Shown here: positions 22,366 through 35,100 of the stretch, piece after piece | Layout: every line of letters begins with the position of its first letter | Position numbering within the stretch: the stretch's first letter is position 1 | Assembly: GCF_037975245.1 (NCBI RefSeq) | Contig: NC_092577.1 | Location: 385,001 to 449,000 of the forward strand | Length of the DNA stretch: 64,000 nucleotides | Origin: Apostichopus japonicus | Lineage: Eukaryota > Echinodermata > Holothuroidea > Aspidochirotida > Stichopodidae | Reading direction: 5' to 3' | Position numbers and translations under genes: made by a program | Notes under the pieces: generated by a model | What the model saw: only the letters and a program-made list of their open reading frames with translations | Told to the model about the DNA's origin: nothing | Databases searched by the model: none

Positions 22366-22371
22366 TTTATT
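22366..22371 (-). terminator. Candidate poly(A) signal of the DENND3-like gene
   Basis: AATAAA on the minus strand, just past the end of the 43-bp array that follows the stop codon. A second AATAAA lies at 22207-22212. Chosen by position only. Confidence 0.4.
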
Positions 22372-22390
22372 ACATCCTGGTTATTCTTCA

Positions 22391-23034
22391 TGTCATCACA
22401 AATTTAGCCCTCCAGATGGCAACTTTCCCATCATGTCATCACAAATTTAGCCCTCCAGATGGCAACTTTCCCATCATGTCATCACAAATTTAGCCCTCCA
22501 GATGGCAACTTTCCCATCATGTCATCACAAATTTAGCCCTCCAGATGGCAACTTTCCCATCATGACATCACACATTTAGCCATCCAGATGGCAACTTTGC
22601 CATCATGTCATCACAAATTTAGCCCTCCAGATGGCAACTTTCCCATCATGTCATCACAAATTTAGCCCTCCAGATGACAACTTTCCCATCATGACATCAC
22701 ACATTTAGCCATCCAGATGGCAACTTTCCCATCATGTCATCACAAATTTAGCCCTCCAGATGGCAACTTTCCCATCATGTCATCACAAATTTAGCCCTCC
22801 AGATGACAACTTTCCCATCATGTCATCACAAATTTAGCCCTCCAGATGGCAACTTTCCCATCATGACATCACACATTTAGCCCTCCAGATGGCAACTTTC
22901 CCATCATGTCATCACAAATTTAGCCATCCAGATGGCAACTCTCCCATCATGTCATCACAAATGTAGCCCTCCAGATGGCAACTTTCCCATCATGTCATCA
23001 CAAATTTAGCCCTCCAGATGGCAACTTTGCCATC
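22391..23034 (-). repeat. 43-bp minisatellite made from the DENND3-like stop-codon end
   Basis: About 15 head-to-tail units of 43 bp. The first (in gene sense) carries the last coding residues SDGKVAIWRAKFVMT and the TGA stop; the others lie downstream in the 3' UTR and keep the same 'DGKVAIW' coding-like sequence with minor changes. In some units the GGC of DGK reads GTC, and the 'acatttagcc' variant recurs. Confidence 0.9.
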
Positions 23035-23181
23035 TGAACTGCCTGCTCCTGTCATCACATATCTTTCTTCAGCTAAGCAAATTGACCTAATAGCATCTTC
23101 ATGGCCGTCCAGAGTTTTCTTCTGTTTTCTTGTTGTGACATCAAAGAGGTGGATTTTGCCTTTCTTGCTGCAAGCCCAAAC
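22990..23181 (-). CDS. DENND3: DENND3-like exon 23 (last): WD40 C-terminus and stop
   Basis: Sixty-four codons from acceptor ATGACAG|G to TGA at 22990-22992. Contains VWACSKKGKIHLFD, LDGHEDAIRSICL and GSSDGKVAIW, the two closing WD40 strands. The stop lies inside the first unit of the downstream 43-bp array, so the exact C-terminal residues (RAKFVMT) depend on repeat-derived sequence. Confidence 0.88.
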   Translation of the reverse strand, partial: VWACSKKGKIHLFDVTTRKQKKTLDGHEDAIRSICLAEERYVMTGAGSSDGKVAIWRAKFVMT

Positions 23182-26100
23182 CTGTCATTTAGAGGAATTG
23201 GTGACATTTTAGTGAAATATTGTCGTGCTTCACTAATAATCTAGACAAGTTCACCACGAGAAGGAAAACATGGTGGGGGAATAATTGCCTTGATTCTGAG
23301 CAACTTCATAACACCAGAATATAGCTTGCTTATATTACAAAGCTGTGTCATAAATATCCAAAAAATGTCCAGATCTTACAAAAACTTTAGTAATTTAGGG
23401 CCAGAAGCCTAAATAACAAAACATCTCCATCTGTTGTCCCATAAGGGTGTAACCACATGATTAATGATTTTTGCTGTCCCACACTTATATAATACAAGAT
23501 AGGAAAGTTCTATAAATGTGTGGATGTAGAGATCATTGAATGGACTATATGGTATCGCTCCAATCTGTCATTTATCAAATTACCTTTCATTGCAGCTTTA
23601 CTCATACAGGATGAAGGAACAGAGAATCATATGATAAATGTACCTAACACCAATTAATCCAGCAGAGATTTCAGCATTTAAAATTCATTCTCTGATTTGA
23701 AATGGGTTGCTCTTTCATTCGCAAGGGGCAGCCTTCTGGTATCTTATGTGACCACTAAAAAAAAAAACTAAATATAAAGTTAACAAGCCTTAAACTGTAA
23801 TCTGCTAATTCAGACCATGAAATTCCCAAAACCATAAAGCAAATTGATTAAATCTGTGGGACACAAATGTTTTTGAGGGGGCCTAACTGGTTTATAGCTA
23901 ATGTAGTTTGTAGCACCAGATACATCTCTTAAATGCATGGATTGAGATGGGCGCACAATTTTGTGTATAACCTTGGCCAGAGTATCTGAGAGTAACATTA
24001 AGTAGTGATAGTTAGAACTTTATGTACCAACTTGGGAACCCAGTTAAGCAATCACAGCTTGTTCTGCATGTTTTTAAATTTCACAGATGGTCATACACAC
24101 TTGGTTCTTTCCAATACTAATTCTCTTGTCTCTGTATAAAAGACATAACATGATATGTACAGTAAATACAAACTTGAAGACTTACCCGACTGTGTACAGC
24201 TTCCAGTTTGCTTATGCCGTTGCAATTCTCAATGTCTATGACATCTAAAAGTGCAAACGTTGATGTGTTCCAACAAACTAGCTGGCCTTGTCTGTTGCAT
24301 CCAGCCCAAAGCTGGAATGAAAAAACAAAGGTCAGTGGTACCAAGACTATAATGCCATAGATGGCAGGTAGTTAGAGTGCAGTTGTGGGGCTAAGACAGG
24401 TAAGAGTGACATGATAGCATACAGGTAGATAGAGTGCAGTTGTGGTGCTACGGTAGTATACAGGTAGATAGAGTGCAGTTGTGGTTGTTACTATGTGATA
24501 CAGGTACATAGAGTGCTGTAGTGGGTGTTATGGCAGCATGCAGGTAGATAGAGTGCAGTTGTGGGTGTTACTATGTGATACAGGTACATAGAGTGCTGTA
24601 GTGGGTGTTATGGCAGCATACAGGTAGATAGAGTGCAGTTGTGGGTGTTACTATGTGATACAGGTACATAGAGTGCTGTAGTGGGTGTTATGGCAGCATG
24701 CAGGTAGATAGAGTGCAGTTGTGGGTGTTACTATGTGATACAGGTTACATAGAGTGCTGTAGTGGGTGTTATGGCAGCATGCAGGTAGATAGAGTGCAGT
24801 TGTGGATGTTACTATGTGATACAGGTACATAGAGTGCTGTAGTGGGTGTTATGGCAGCATGCAGGTAGATAGAGTGCAGTTGTGGGTGTTACTATGTGAT
24901 ACAGGTTACATAGAGTGCTGTAGTGGGTGTTATGGCAGCATGCAGGTAGATAGAGTGCAGTTGTGGTTGTTACTATGTGATACAGGTACATAGAGTGCTG
25001 TAGTGGGTGTTATGGCAGCATGCAGGTAGATAGAGTGCTGTTGTGGTTGTTACTATGTGATACAGGTACATAGAGTGATGTTGTGGGTGTTATGGTAGCA
25101 TGCAGGTAGATAGAGTGCAGTTGTGGATGTTACTATGTGATACAGGTACATAGAGTGCTGTAGTGGGTGTAATGGCAGCATGCAGTTAGATAGAGTGCAG
25201 TTGTGGATGTTACTATGTGATACAGGTACATAGAGTGATGATGTGGGTGTTATGGTAGCATGCAGGTAGATATAGAGTGCAGTTGTGGATGTTACTATGT
25301 GATACAGGTACATAGAGTGATGTTGTGGGTGTTATTGTAGCATGCAGGTAGATAGAGTGCAGTTGTGGATGTTACTATGTGATACAGGTACATAGAGTGA
25401 TGTTGTGGGTGTTATTGTAGCATGCAGGTAGATAGAGTGCAGTTGTGGATGTTACTATGTGATACAGGTACATAGAGTGATGTTGTGGGTGTTATGGTAG
25501 CATGCAGGTAGATAGAGTGCAGTTGTGGATGTTACTATGTGATACAGGTACATAGAGTGATGTTGTGGGTGTTATGGTAGCATGCAGGTAGATAGAGTGC
25601 AGTTGTGGATGTTACTATGTGATACAGGTACATAGAGTGCTGTTGTGGGTGTTATGGTAGCATGCAGGTAGATAGAGTGCAGTTGTGGATGTTACTATGT
25701 GATACAGGTACATAGAGTGCTGTAGTGGGTGTTATGGCAGCATGCAGGTAGATAGAGTGCAGTTGTGGGTGTTACTATGTGATACAGGTACATAGAGTGC
25801 TGTAGTGGGTGTTATGGCAGCATGCAGGTAGATAGAGTGCAGTTGTGGGTGTTACTATGTGATACAGGTACATAGAGTGCTGTAGTGGGTGTTATGGCAG
25901 CATGCAGGTAGATAGAGTGCAGTTGTGGATGTTACTGTGTGATACAGGTACATAGAGTGATGTTGTGGGTGTTATGGTAGCATGCAGGTAGATAGAGTGC
26001 AGTTGTGGATGTTACTGTGTGATACAGGTACATAGAGTGATGTTGTGGGTGTTATGGCAGCATGCAGGTAGATAGAGTGCAGTTGTGGATGTTACTGTGT

Positions 26101-29100
26101 GATACAGGTACATATAGTGATGTTGTGGGTGTTATGGCAGCATGCAGGTAGATAGAGTGCAGTTGTGGATGTTACTGTGTGATACAGGTACATAGAGTGA
26201 TGTTGTGGGTGTTATGGCAGCATGCAGGTAGATAGAGTGCAGTTGTGGATGTTACTGTGTGATACAGGTACATATAGTGATGTTGTGGGTGTTATGGCAG
26301 CATGCAGGTAGATAGAGTGCAGTTGTGGATGTTACTGTGTGATACAGGTACATAGAGTGATGTTGTGGGTGTTATGGCAGCATGCAGGTAGATAGAGTGC
26401 AGTTGTGGATGTTACTGTGTGATACAGGTACATAGAGTGATGTTGTGGGTGTTATGGCAGCATGCAGGTAGATAGAGTGCAGTTGTGGATGTTACTGTGT
26501 GATACAGGTACATAGAGTGCTGTTGTGGGTGTTATGGCAGCATGCAGGTAGATAGAGTGCAGTTGTGGATGTTACTGTGTGATACAGGTACATAGAGTGC
26601 TGTTGTGGGTGTTATGGCAGCATGCAGGTAGATAGAGTGCAGTTGTGGGTGTTACTGTGTGATACAGGTACATAGAGTGCTGTAGTGGGTGTTATGGCAG
26701 CATGCAGGTAGATAGAGTGCAGTTGTGGGTGTTACTATGTGATACAGGTACATAGAGTGATGTTGTGGGTGTTATGGTAGCATGCAGGTAGATAGAGTGC
26801 AGTTGTGGTTGTTACTATGTGATACAGGTACATAGAGTGCTGTAGTGGGTGTTATGGTAGCATGCAGGTAGATAGAGTGCAGTTGTGGATGTAACTATGT
26901 GATACAGGTACATAGAGTGCTGTAGTGGGTGTTATGGTAGCATGCAGGTAGATAGAATGCAGTTGTGTTGCTATGGTAGCATACAGGTAGATAGAGTGCA
27001 GTTGTGGTGCTAAAATAGCATACAGGTAGATAGAATGCAGTTGTGTTGCTATGGTAGCATACAGGTAGATAGAGTGCAGTTGTTGTGCTACGGTAGCATA
27101 CAGGTAGATAGAGTGCAGTTGTGGATGATATGGACGCATGCAGATAGACAGAGTGCAGATATAGGTGCTGAGATAGGTACTAGGCTAGGATACTGTTGTG
27201 TTCTATGTTCATAGGTTGTACTTACCTGATCATCAATGATGAGTATTGTCTGAAAGAGTACAGCTGAGGTCAGCTGGTCAATTGTAGGATGAGTGAAGGA
27301 GTACAAGACATCTCCATTTTCTGTAACTACTTGGACATCATATTTTGTGCCTTTGGATGAAAGCATACAATGTGATATCATAGTCATATATGGTCTTTTA
27401 ACAGTGGTCAACGTTAATAAACAATATAGATAATAAAATCACTGAACAGAAAACCTACTTCATTTTTGGAAGGTAACCAGATTGTCCTAAGATAAATTCA
27501 TAAATGATTAATGACCTGTTCAAACACACAGTCATTGCCAGATGTGAAGGTTGCAAACCTGCCTTTAAAACTATTACAAAGAAGTTCTTTACTCACAGCA
27601 CCAGAGTTTGTTATCATGGTGTTTGATAACATTCAGGGTTTTCTTCTTCAATTCCAGGCAGAATTCTCTAACTTTCACCAGTGTTTCAATATTCCAGGTT
27701 ATTATCTGTCCATTCATACTGGCAGTGAATGCAACTCTGTGGAAACAAAGATTATACAACTGAAATCTTAAGCATATGTACTGGCCTGGTTTGATGTAAG
27801 TTGGGAGAAGGTTTATATTGGCAAATGTAAACACTTCAAATAGTTTACTGTTAACAGAGGATTAAAGAATCACCTTGCCTGGTTGTGAGGGACAGAGCTG
27901 AATCTATTATTACCCTGGACAATGGAGCAGGCTGTTTATTGACTTAATTTGTCCATCAATTGTCATAACTTCATTTGTGATATCTCACAGGTCCTTTAAT
28001 TAATTAGCACAGCTAATGCTACACTAACACTTAAGCCTATATGTGTTCATTCACTGTTTACAGACAATCACTTAATATGTAAACCAACCTTTTATCTTCT
28101 GATAAAATCATATCTGAGACAATATCTTTGTGATCAACGAGTAATATCTTGACCTGGAAACTCTGAGTGTCTATGACGTGTATCCTGGCATTAAAAGATC
28201 CAGCCCAGACCTGCTCACCACTCACATACAGAAGACAGCACTGAAACAGAAAACAAATCACAAGTTCTGTGAGGATAGTTACCAAGTACACTGATGTAGT
28301 ACAGAAGCTTTATATACTCTCACCTTCATGTTAATGTAAATGATGAAAGTTTTCAGATAGTTGTTGTGTAAAGAATACTGTAATCACTTGACCAAACTTG
28401 TATTAAATATTTCAGAACATAGAATGAGTCTTTTGTCTCTGTTCTATCCCTTTAAATGCATCTCAAATGATTGATCAAGAAGATATCAGTATGATTTCAA
28501 ATTCATGTACAAAATCAATACCTAATCCATACCAAGATGTTTGCATGCAGGTTCATGTACAATATCAATAACAAGAGGTTCCATGTTGTAGGTTGATACA
28601 GTCATAGGATATCTTACATACTATTCATAAATAAGAGACATGGTAACTTCCACTTGGTTTATCCTTGTATGAGTCTGACGACTATTAACCTCTCATGTCT
28701 AGCTAAAACAGATGGATTGAATTCACCTGCAATTAAAAACCATGTTGGGGCAAATCAGACAGGTTGAAACATATCATCACATCAATGTTTATTACAGATA
28801 AAAAAAAAAACCTAAAAACTAAAACAGGTCATGATTCTGAACCAGTTATTTACCAGCACCCCCAGTCCACTTTTGTGATATAGGGCTATTCATTCTTAGA
28901 ATTCATTGCTACAATTAGCTACAATCACTCACAATTCTCTCTTGCGATATGACTATTTCTTCCTCCAATCCAAAGTTGCTGCCATCAAATACTTTAATTC
29001 TCCCCTCACCCATTGCACACCATAACCTTGGTGTGTCCTCATCTGCAGTCTGGCTTCTATCTATCAAATAAAAATGAATGCTCATGTACTCTGTGAATGC

Positions 29101-32100
29101 ATTCAGTGAAAACTATTATATAACAATGCATTAACAACAAGAGAGGAAATTTAAATCCAGGTAAATTAAAGTGTATTATAGCTTTAAATCTTTTTAGGAG
29201 GCTGGCTGTAACAACTCTATTCACACAAATATACTCAAGAACAAATTATTTTATTAGTTTGTCGTATTACAACTTGAGGAATCTCTAACATAATATCTAT
29301 CAGCATAGATGTTATTATTAAGGCATATTACCAGCTAAGAGTATCATTTGGACTAAAGAAATAAATAATTGGCAGTATTCACATGGAATACAAACTAAAT
29401 ACTGGAATGAAGTGGTTAGGAACTGGAAATATGGCTGTGTCATTTGAAGATAATATATTCACATTTTGCAGGCAATTTTACCAAATGTACCGAGTGTGAT
29501 TGATAAAACTAAGACGTTGTTTTATATAATTTTCACCAAATGAGGTTTAAAGAGCAAGTACTTGAAGGCAAATACAATTTGTTGCTGAGACACTTTATCT
29601 ACATATTAGTATTAATCACATGTAACTTCCACCTTTTTGAAACTTTACTTAATGAAAATGTGCAATGAAGCCTGAACATTCTATTCTAGTTACTGACTAA
29701 CAATGTTATGAGATGAAGCCTGAACATTCTATTCTAGCTAATGACTAACAATGTTATGAGATGAAACCTGAACATTCTAGCTAATGACTAACAATGTTAT
29801 GAGATGAAGCCTGAACATTCTAGCTAATGACTAACAATGTTATGAGATGAAGCCTGAACATTCTAGCTAATGACTAACAATGTTATGAGATGAAGCCTGA
29901 ACATTCTAGCTAATGACTAACAGTGTTATGAGATGAAGCCTGAACATTCTAGCTAATGACTAACAATGTTATGAGATGAAGCCTGAACATTCTAGCTAAT
30001 GACTAACAATGTTATGAGATGAAGCCTGAACATTCTAGCTAATGACTAACAATGTTATGAGATGAAGCCTGAACATTCTAGCTAATGACTAACAATGTTA
30101 TGAGATGAAACCTGAACATTCTAGCTAATGACTAACAATGTTATGAGATGAAGCCTGAACATTCTAGCTAATGACTAACAATGTTATGAGATGAAGCCTG
30201 AACATTCTAGCTAATGACTAACAATGTTATGAGATGAAGCCTGAACATTCTAGCTAATGACTAACAATGTTATGAGATGAAGCCTGAACATTCTAGCTAA
30301 TGACTAACAATGTTATGAGATGAAGCCTGAACATTCTAGCTAATGACTAACAATGTTATGAGATGAAGCCTGAACATTCTAGCTAATGACTAACAATGTT
30401 ATGAGATGAAGCCTGAACATTCTAGCTAATGACTAACAATGTTATGAGATGAAGCCTGAACATTCTAGCTAATGACTAACAATGTTATGAGATGAAGCCT
30501 GAACATTCTAGCTAATGACTAACAATGTTATGAGATGAAGCCTGAACATTCAAGCTAATGACTAACAATGTTATGAGATGAAGCCTGAACATTCTAGCTA
30601 ATGACTAACAATGTTATGAGATGAAGCCTGAACATTCTAGCTAATGACTAACAATGTTATGAGATGAAGCCTGAACATTCTAGCTAATGACTAACAATGT
30701 TATGAGATGAAGCCTGAACATTCTAGCTAATGACTAACAATGTTATGAGATGAAGCCTGAACATTCTAGCTAATGACTAACAATGTTATGAGATGAAGCC
30801 TGAACATTCTAGATAATGACTAACAATGTTATGAGATGAAGCCTGAACATTCTAGCTAATGACTAACAATGTTATGAGATGAAGCCTGAACATTCTATTC
30901 TAGCTAATGACTAACAATGTTATGAGATGAAGCCTGAACATTCTATTCTAGCTAATGACTAACAATGTTATGAGATGAAGCCTGAACATTCTAGCTAATG
31001 ACTAACAATGTCGTGAGATGAAGCCTGAACATTCTAGCTAATGACTAACAATGTTATGAGATGAAGCCTGAACATTCTAGCTAATGACTAACAATGTCAT
31101 GAGATGAAGCCTGAACATTCAAGCTAATGACTAACAATGTCATGAGATGAAGCCTGAACATTCTAGCTAATGACTAACAATGTTATGAGATGAAGCCTGA
31201 ACATTCAAGCTAATGACTAACAATGTTATGAGATGAAGCCTGAACATTCAAGCAAATGACTAACAATGTTATGAGATGAAGCCTGAACATTCAAGCTAAT
31301 GACTAACAATGTTATGAGATGAAACCTGAACATTCTAGCTAATGACTAACAATGTTATGAGATGAAGCCTGAACATTCTATTCTAGCTACTGACTAACAA
31401 TGTTATGAGATGAAACCTGAACATTCAAGCTAATGACTAACAATGTTATGAGATGAAGCCTGAACATTCTAGCTAATGACTAACAATGTTATGAGATGAA
31501 GCCTGAACATTCTAGCTAATGACTAACAATGTTATGAGATGAAGCCTGAACATTCTAGCTAATGACTAACAATGTTATGAGATGAAGCCTGAACATTCTA
31601 GCTAATGACTAACAATGTTATGAGATGAAGCCTGAACATTCTAGCTAATGACTAACAATGTTATGAGATGAAGCCTGAACATTCTAGCTAATGACTAACA
31701 GTGTTATGAGATGAAGCCTGAACATTCAAGCTAATGACTAACAATGTTATGAGATGAAGCCTGAACATTCTAGCTAATGACTAACAATGTTATGAGATGA
31801 AGCCTGAACATTCTAGCTAATGACTAACAATGTTATGAGATGAAACCTGAACATTCTAGCTAATGACTAACAATGTTATGAGATGAAGCCTGAACATTCT
31901 AGCTAATGACTAACAATGTTATGAGATGAAACCTGAACATTCTAGCTAATGACTAACAATGTTATGAGATGAAACCTGAACATTCTATTCTAGCTACTGA
32001 CTAACAATGTTATGAGATGAAGCCTGTACATTCTAGCTAATGACTAACAATGTTATGAGATGAAGCCTGAACATTCAAGCTAATGACTAACAATGTTATG

Positions 32101-35100
32101 AGATGAAGCCTGAACATTCTAGCTAATGACTAACAATGTTATGAGATGAAACCTGAACATTCTAGCTAATGACTAACAATGTTATGAGATGAAGCCTGAA
32201 CATTCTATTCTAGCTACTGACTAACAATGTTATGAGATGAAACCTGAACATTCAAGCTAATGACTAACAATGTTATGAGATGAAGCCTGAACATTCTAGC
32301 TAATGACTAACAATGTTATGAGATGAAGCCTGAACATTCTAGCTAATGACTAACAATGTTATGAGATGAAGCCTGAACATTCAAGCTAATGACTAACAAT
32401 GTTATGAGATGAAGCCTGAACATTCTAGCTAATGACTAACAATGTTATGAGATGAAGCCTGAACATTCTAGCTAATGACTAACAATGTTATGAGATGAAG
32501 CCTGAACATTCAAGCTAATGACTAACAATGTTATGAGATGAAGCCTGTACATTCTAGCTAATGACTAACAGTGTTATGAGATGAAGCCTGAACATTCAAG
32601 CTAATGACTAACAATGTTATGAGATGAAGCCTGAACATTCTAGCTAATGACTAACAATGTTATGAGATGAAGCCTGAACATTCTAGCTAATGACTAACAA
32701 TGTTATGAGATGAAACCTGAACATTCTAGCTAATGACTAACAATGTTATGAGATGAAGCCTGAACATTCTAGCTAATGACTAACAATGTTATGAGATGAA
32801 ACCTGAACATTCTAGCTAATGACTAACAATGTTATGAGATGAAACCTGAACATTCTATTCTAGCTACTGACTAACAATGTTATGAGATGAAGCCTGTACA
32901 TTCTAGCTAATGACTAACAGTGTTATGAGATGAAGCCTGAACATTCAAGCTAATGACTAACAATGTTATGAGATGAAGCCTGAACATTCTAGCTAATCAC
33001 TAACAATGTTATGAGATGAAGCCTGAACATTCTAGCTAATGACTAACAATGTTATGAGATGAAACCTGAACATTCTATTCTAGCTACTGACTAACAATGT
33101 TATGAGATGAAGCCTGTACATTCTAGCTAATGACTAACAGTGTTATGAGATGAAGCCTGAACATTCAAGCTAATGACTAACAATGTTATGAGATGAAGCC
33201 TGAACATTCTAGCTAATCACTAACAATGTTATGAGATGAAGCCTGAACATTCAAGCTAATGACTAACAATGTTATGAGATGAAGCCTGAACATTCTAGCT
33301 AATGACTAACAATGTTATGAGATGAAACCTGAACATTCTAGCTAATGACTAACAATGTTATGAGATGAAACCTGAACATTCTATTCTAGCTACTGACTAA
33401 CAATGTTATGAGATGAAGCCTGTACATTCTAGCTAATGACTAACAGTGTTATGAGATGAAGCCTGAACATTCAAGCTAATGACTAACAATGTTATGAGAT
33501 GAAACCTGAACATTCTATTCTAGCTACTGACTAACAATGTTATGAGATGAAACCTGAACATTCAAGCTAATGACTAACAATGTTATGAGATGAAGCCTGA
33601 ACATTCTAGCTAATGACTAACAATGTTATGAGATGAAGCCTGAACATTCTAGCTAATGACTAACAATGTTATGAGATGAAACCTGAACATTCTAGCTAAT
33701 GACTAACAATGTTATGAGATGAAGCCTGAACATTCTATTCTAGCTACTGACTAACAATGTTATGAGATGAAACCTGAACATTCAAGCTAATGACTAACAA
33801 TGTTATGAGATGAAGCCTGAACATTCTATTCTAGATAATGACTAACAATGTTATGAGATGAAACCTGAACATTCTAGCTAATGACTAACAATGTTATGAG
33901 ATGAAGCCTGAACATTCTATTCTAGCTAATGACTAACAATGTTATGAGATGAAGCCTGAACATTCTAGCTAATGACTAACAATGTTATGAGATGAAGCCT
34001 GAACATTCTAGCTAATGACTAACAATGTTATGAGATGAAGCCTGAACATTCTAGCTAATGACTAACAATGTTATGAGATGAAGCCTGAACATTCTAGCTA
34101 ATGACTAACAATGTTATGAGATGAAGCCTGAACATTCAAGCTAATGACTAACAATGTTATGAGATGAAGCCTGAACATTCTAGCTAATGACTAACAATGT
34201 TATGAGATGAAGCCTGAACGTTCTAGCTAATGACTAACAATGTTATGAGATGAAGCCTGAACATTCTAGCTAATGACTAACAATGTTATGAGATGAAGCC
34301 TGAACATTCTAGCTAATGACTAACAATGTTATGAGATGAAGCCTGAACATTCAAGCTAATGACTAACAATGTTATGAGATGAAGCCTGAACATTCTAGCT
34401 AATGACTAACAATGTTATGAGATGAAACCTGAACATTCTAGCTAATGACTAACAATGTTATGAGATGAAGCCTGAACATTCTAGCTAATGACTAACAATG
34501 TTATGAGATGAAGCCTGAACATTCTAGCTAATGACTAACAATGTTATGAGATGAAGCCTGAACATTCTAGCTAATGACTAACAATGTTATGGGATGAAGC
34601 CTGTACATTCTAGCTACTGACTAACAATGTTATGAGATGAAGCCTGAACATTCTAGCTAATGACTAACAATGTTATGAGATGAAGCCTGAACATTCTAGC
34701 TAATGACTAACAATGTTATGAGATGTTCAATAAGCACTGAATGATGATCTATAATAATGGTCCAACAAACCGCACCCACATGCTCAAAGTAAACAAAACA
34801 AGAATTTTGTTAAATACTAAATGCTTACTTCCAGGAGTGTAGACCATTGCCTCTACAGTAGAGCACTGAGGTTCATTACTGGATGGATTAAACTTGTGGA
34901 CTAATTCAGAACTTGTGTCTAAATGAACCATATCCATTCCTTCATCTTTCAGCTTGGTGAAGTGACAGAGTTGCTGAATTGGAAATCAAATCAAAAATAT
35001 GTTTGAGATTAAAGCCAGCTGTTCAGAACATCTACTGCTAACCAATTAACCACAGAGAGAGATCTTGTTGAAATCAGTATCCCTGTGTCCCCAGCCTAAT

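Noticed and set aside
26852-27411. Minus-strand repetitive Tyr/Leu-rich frames in the 80-bp satellite
   Set aside because: They read through satellite units; only the part at 27226-27350 is a true exon, and it ends at a GTAAGT donor before the repeats.
29640-34725. Possible CRISPR array (regular repeats)
   Set aside because: Units are contiguous with no unique spacers, and the setting is an intron of an animal gene; it is a satellite.
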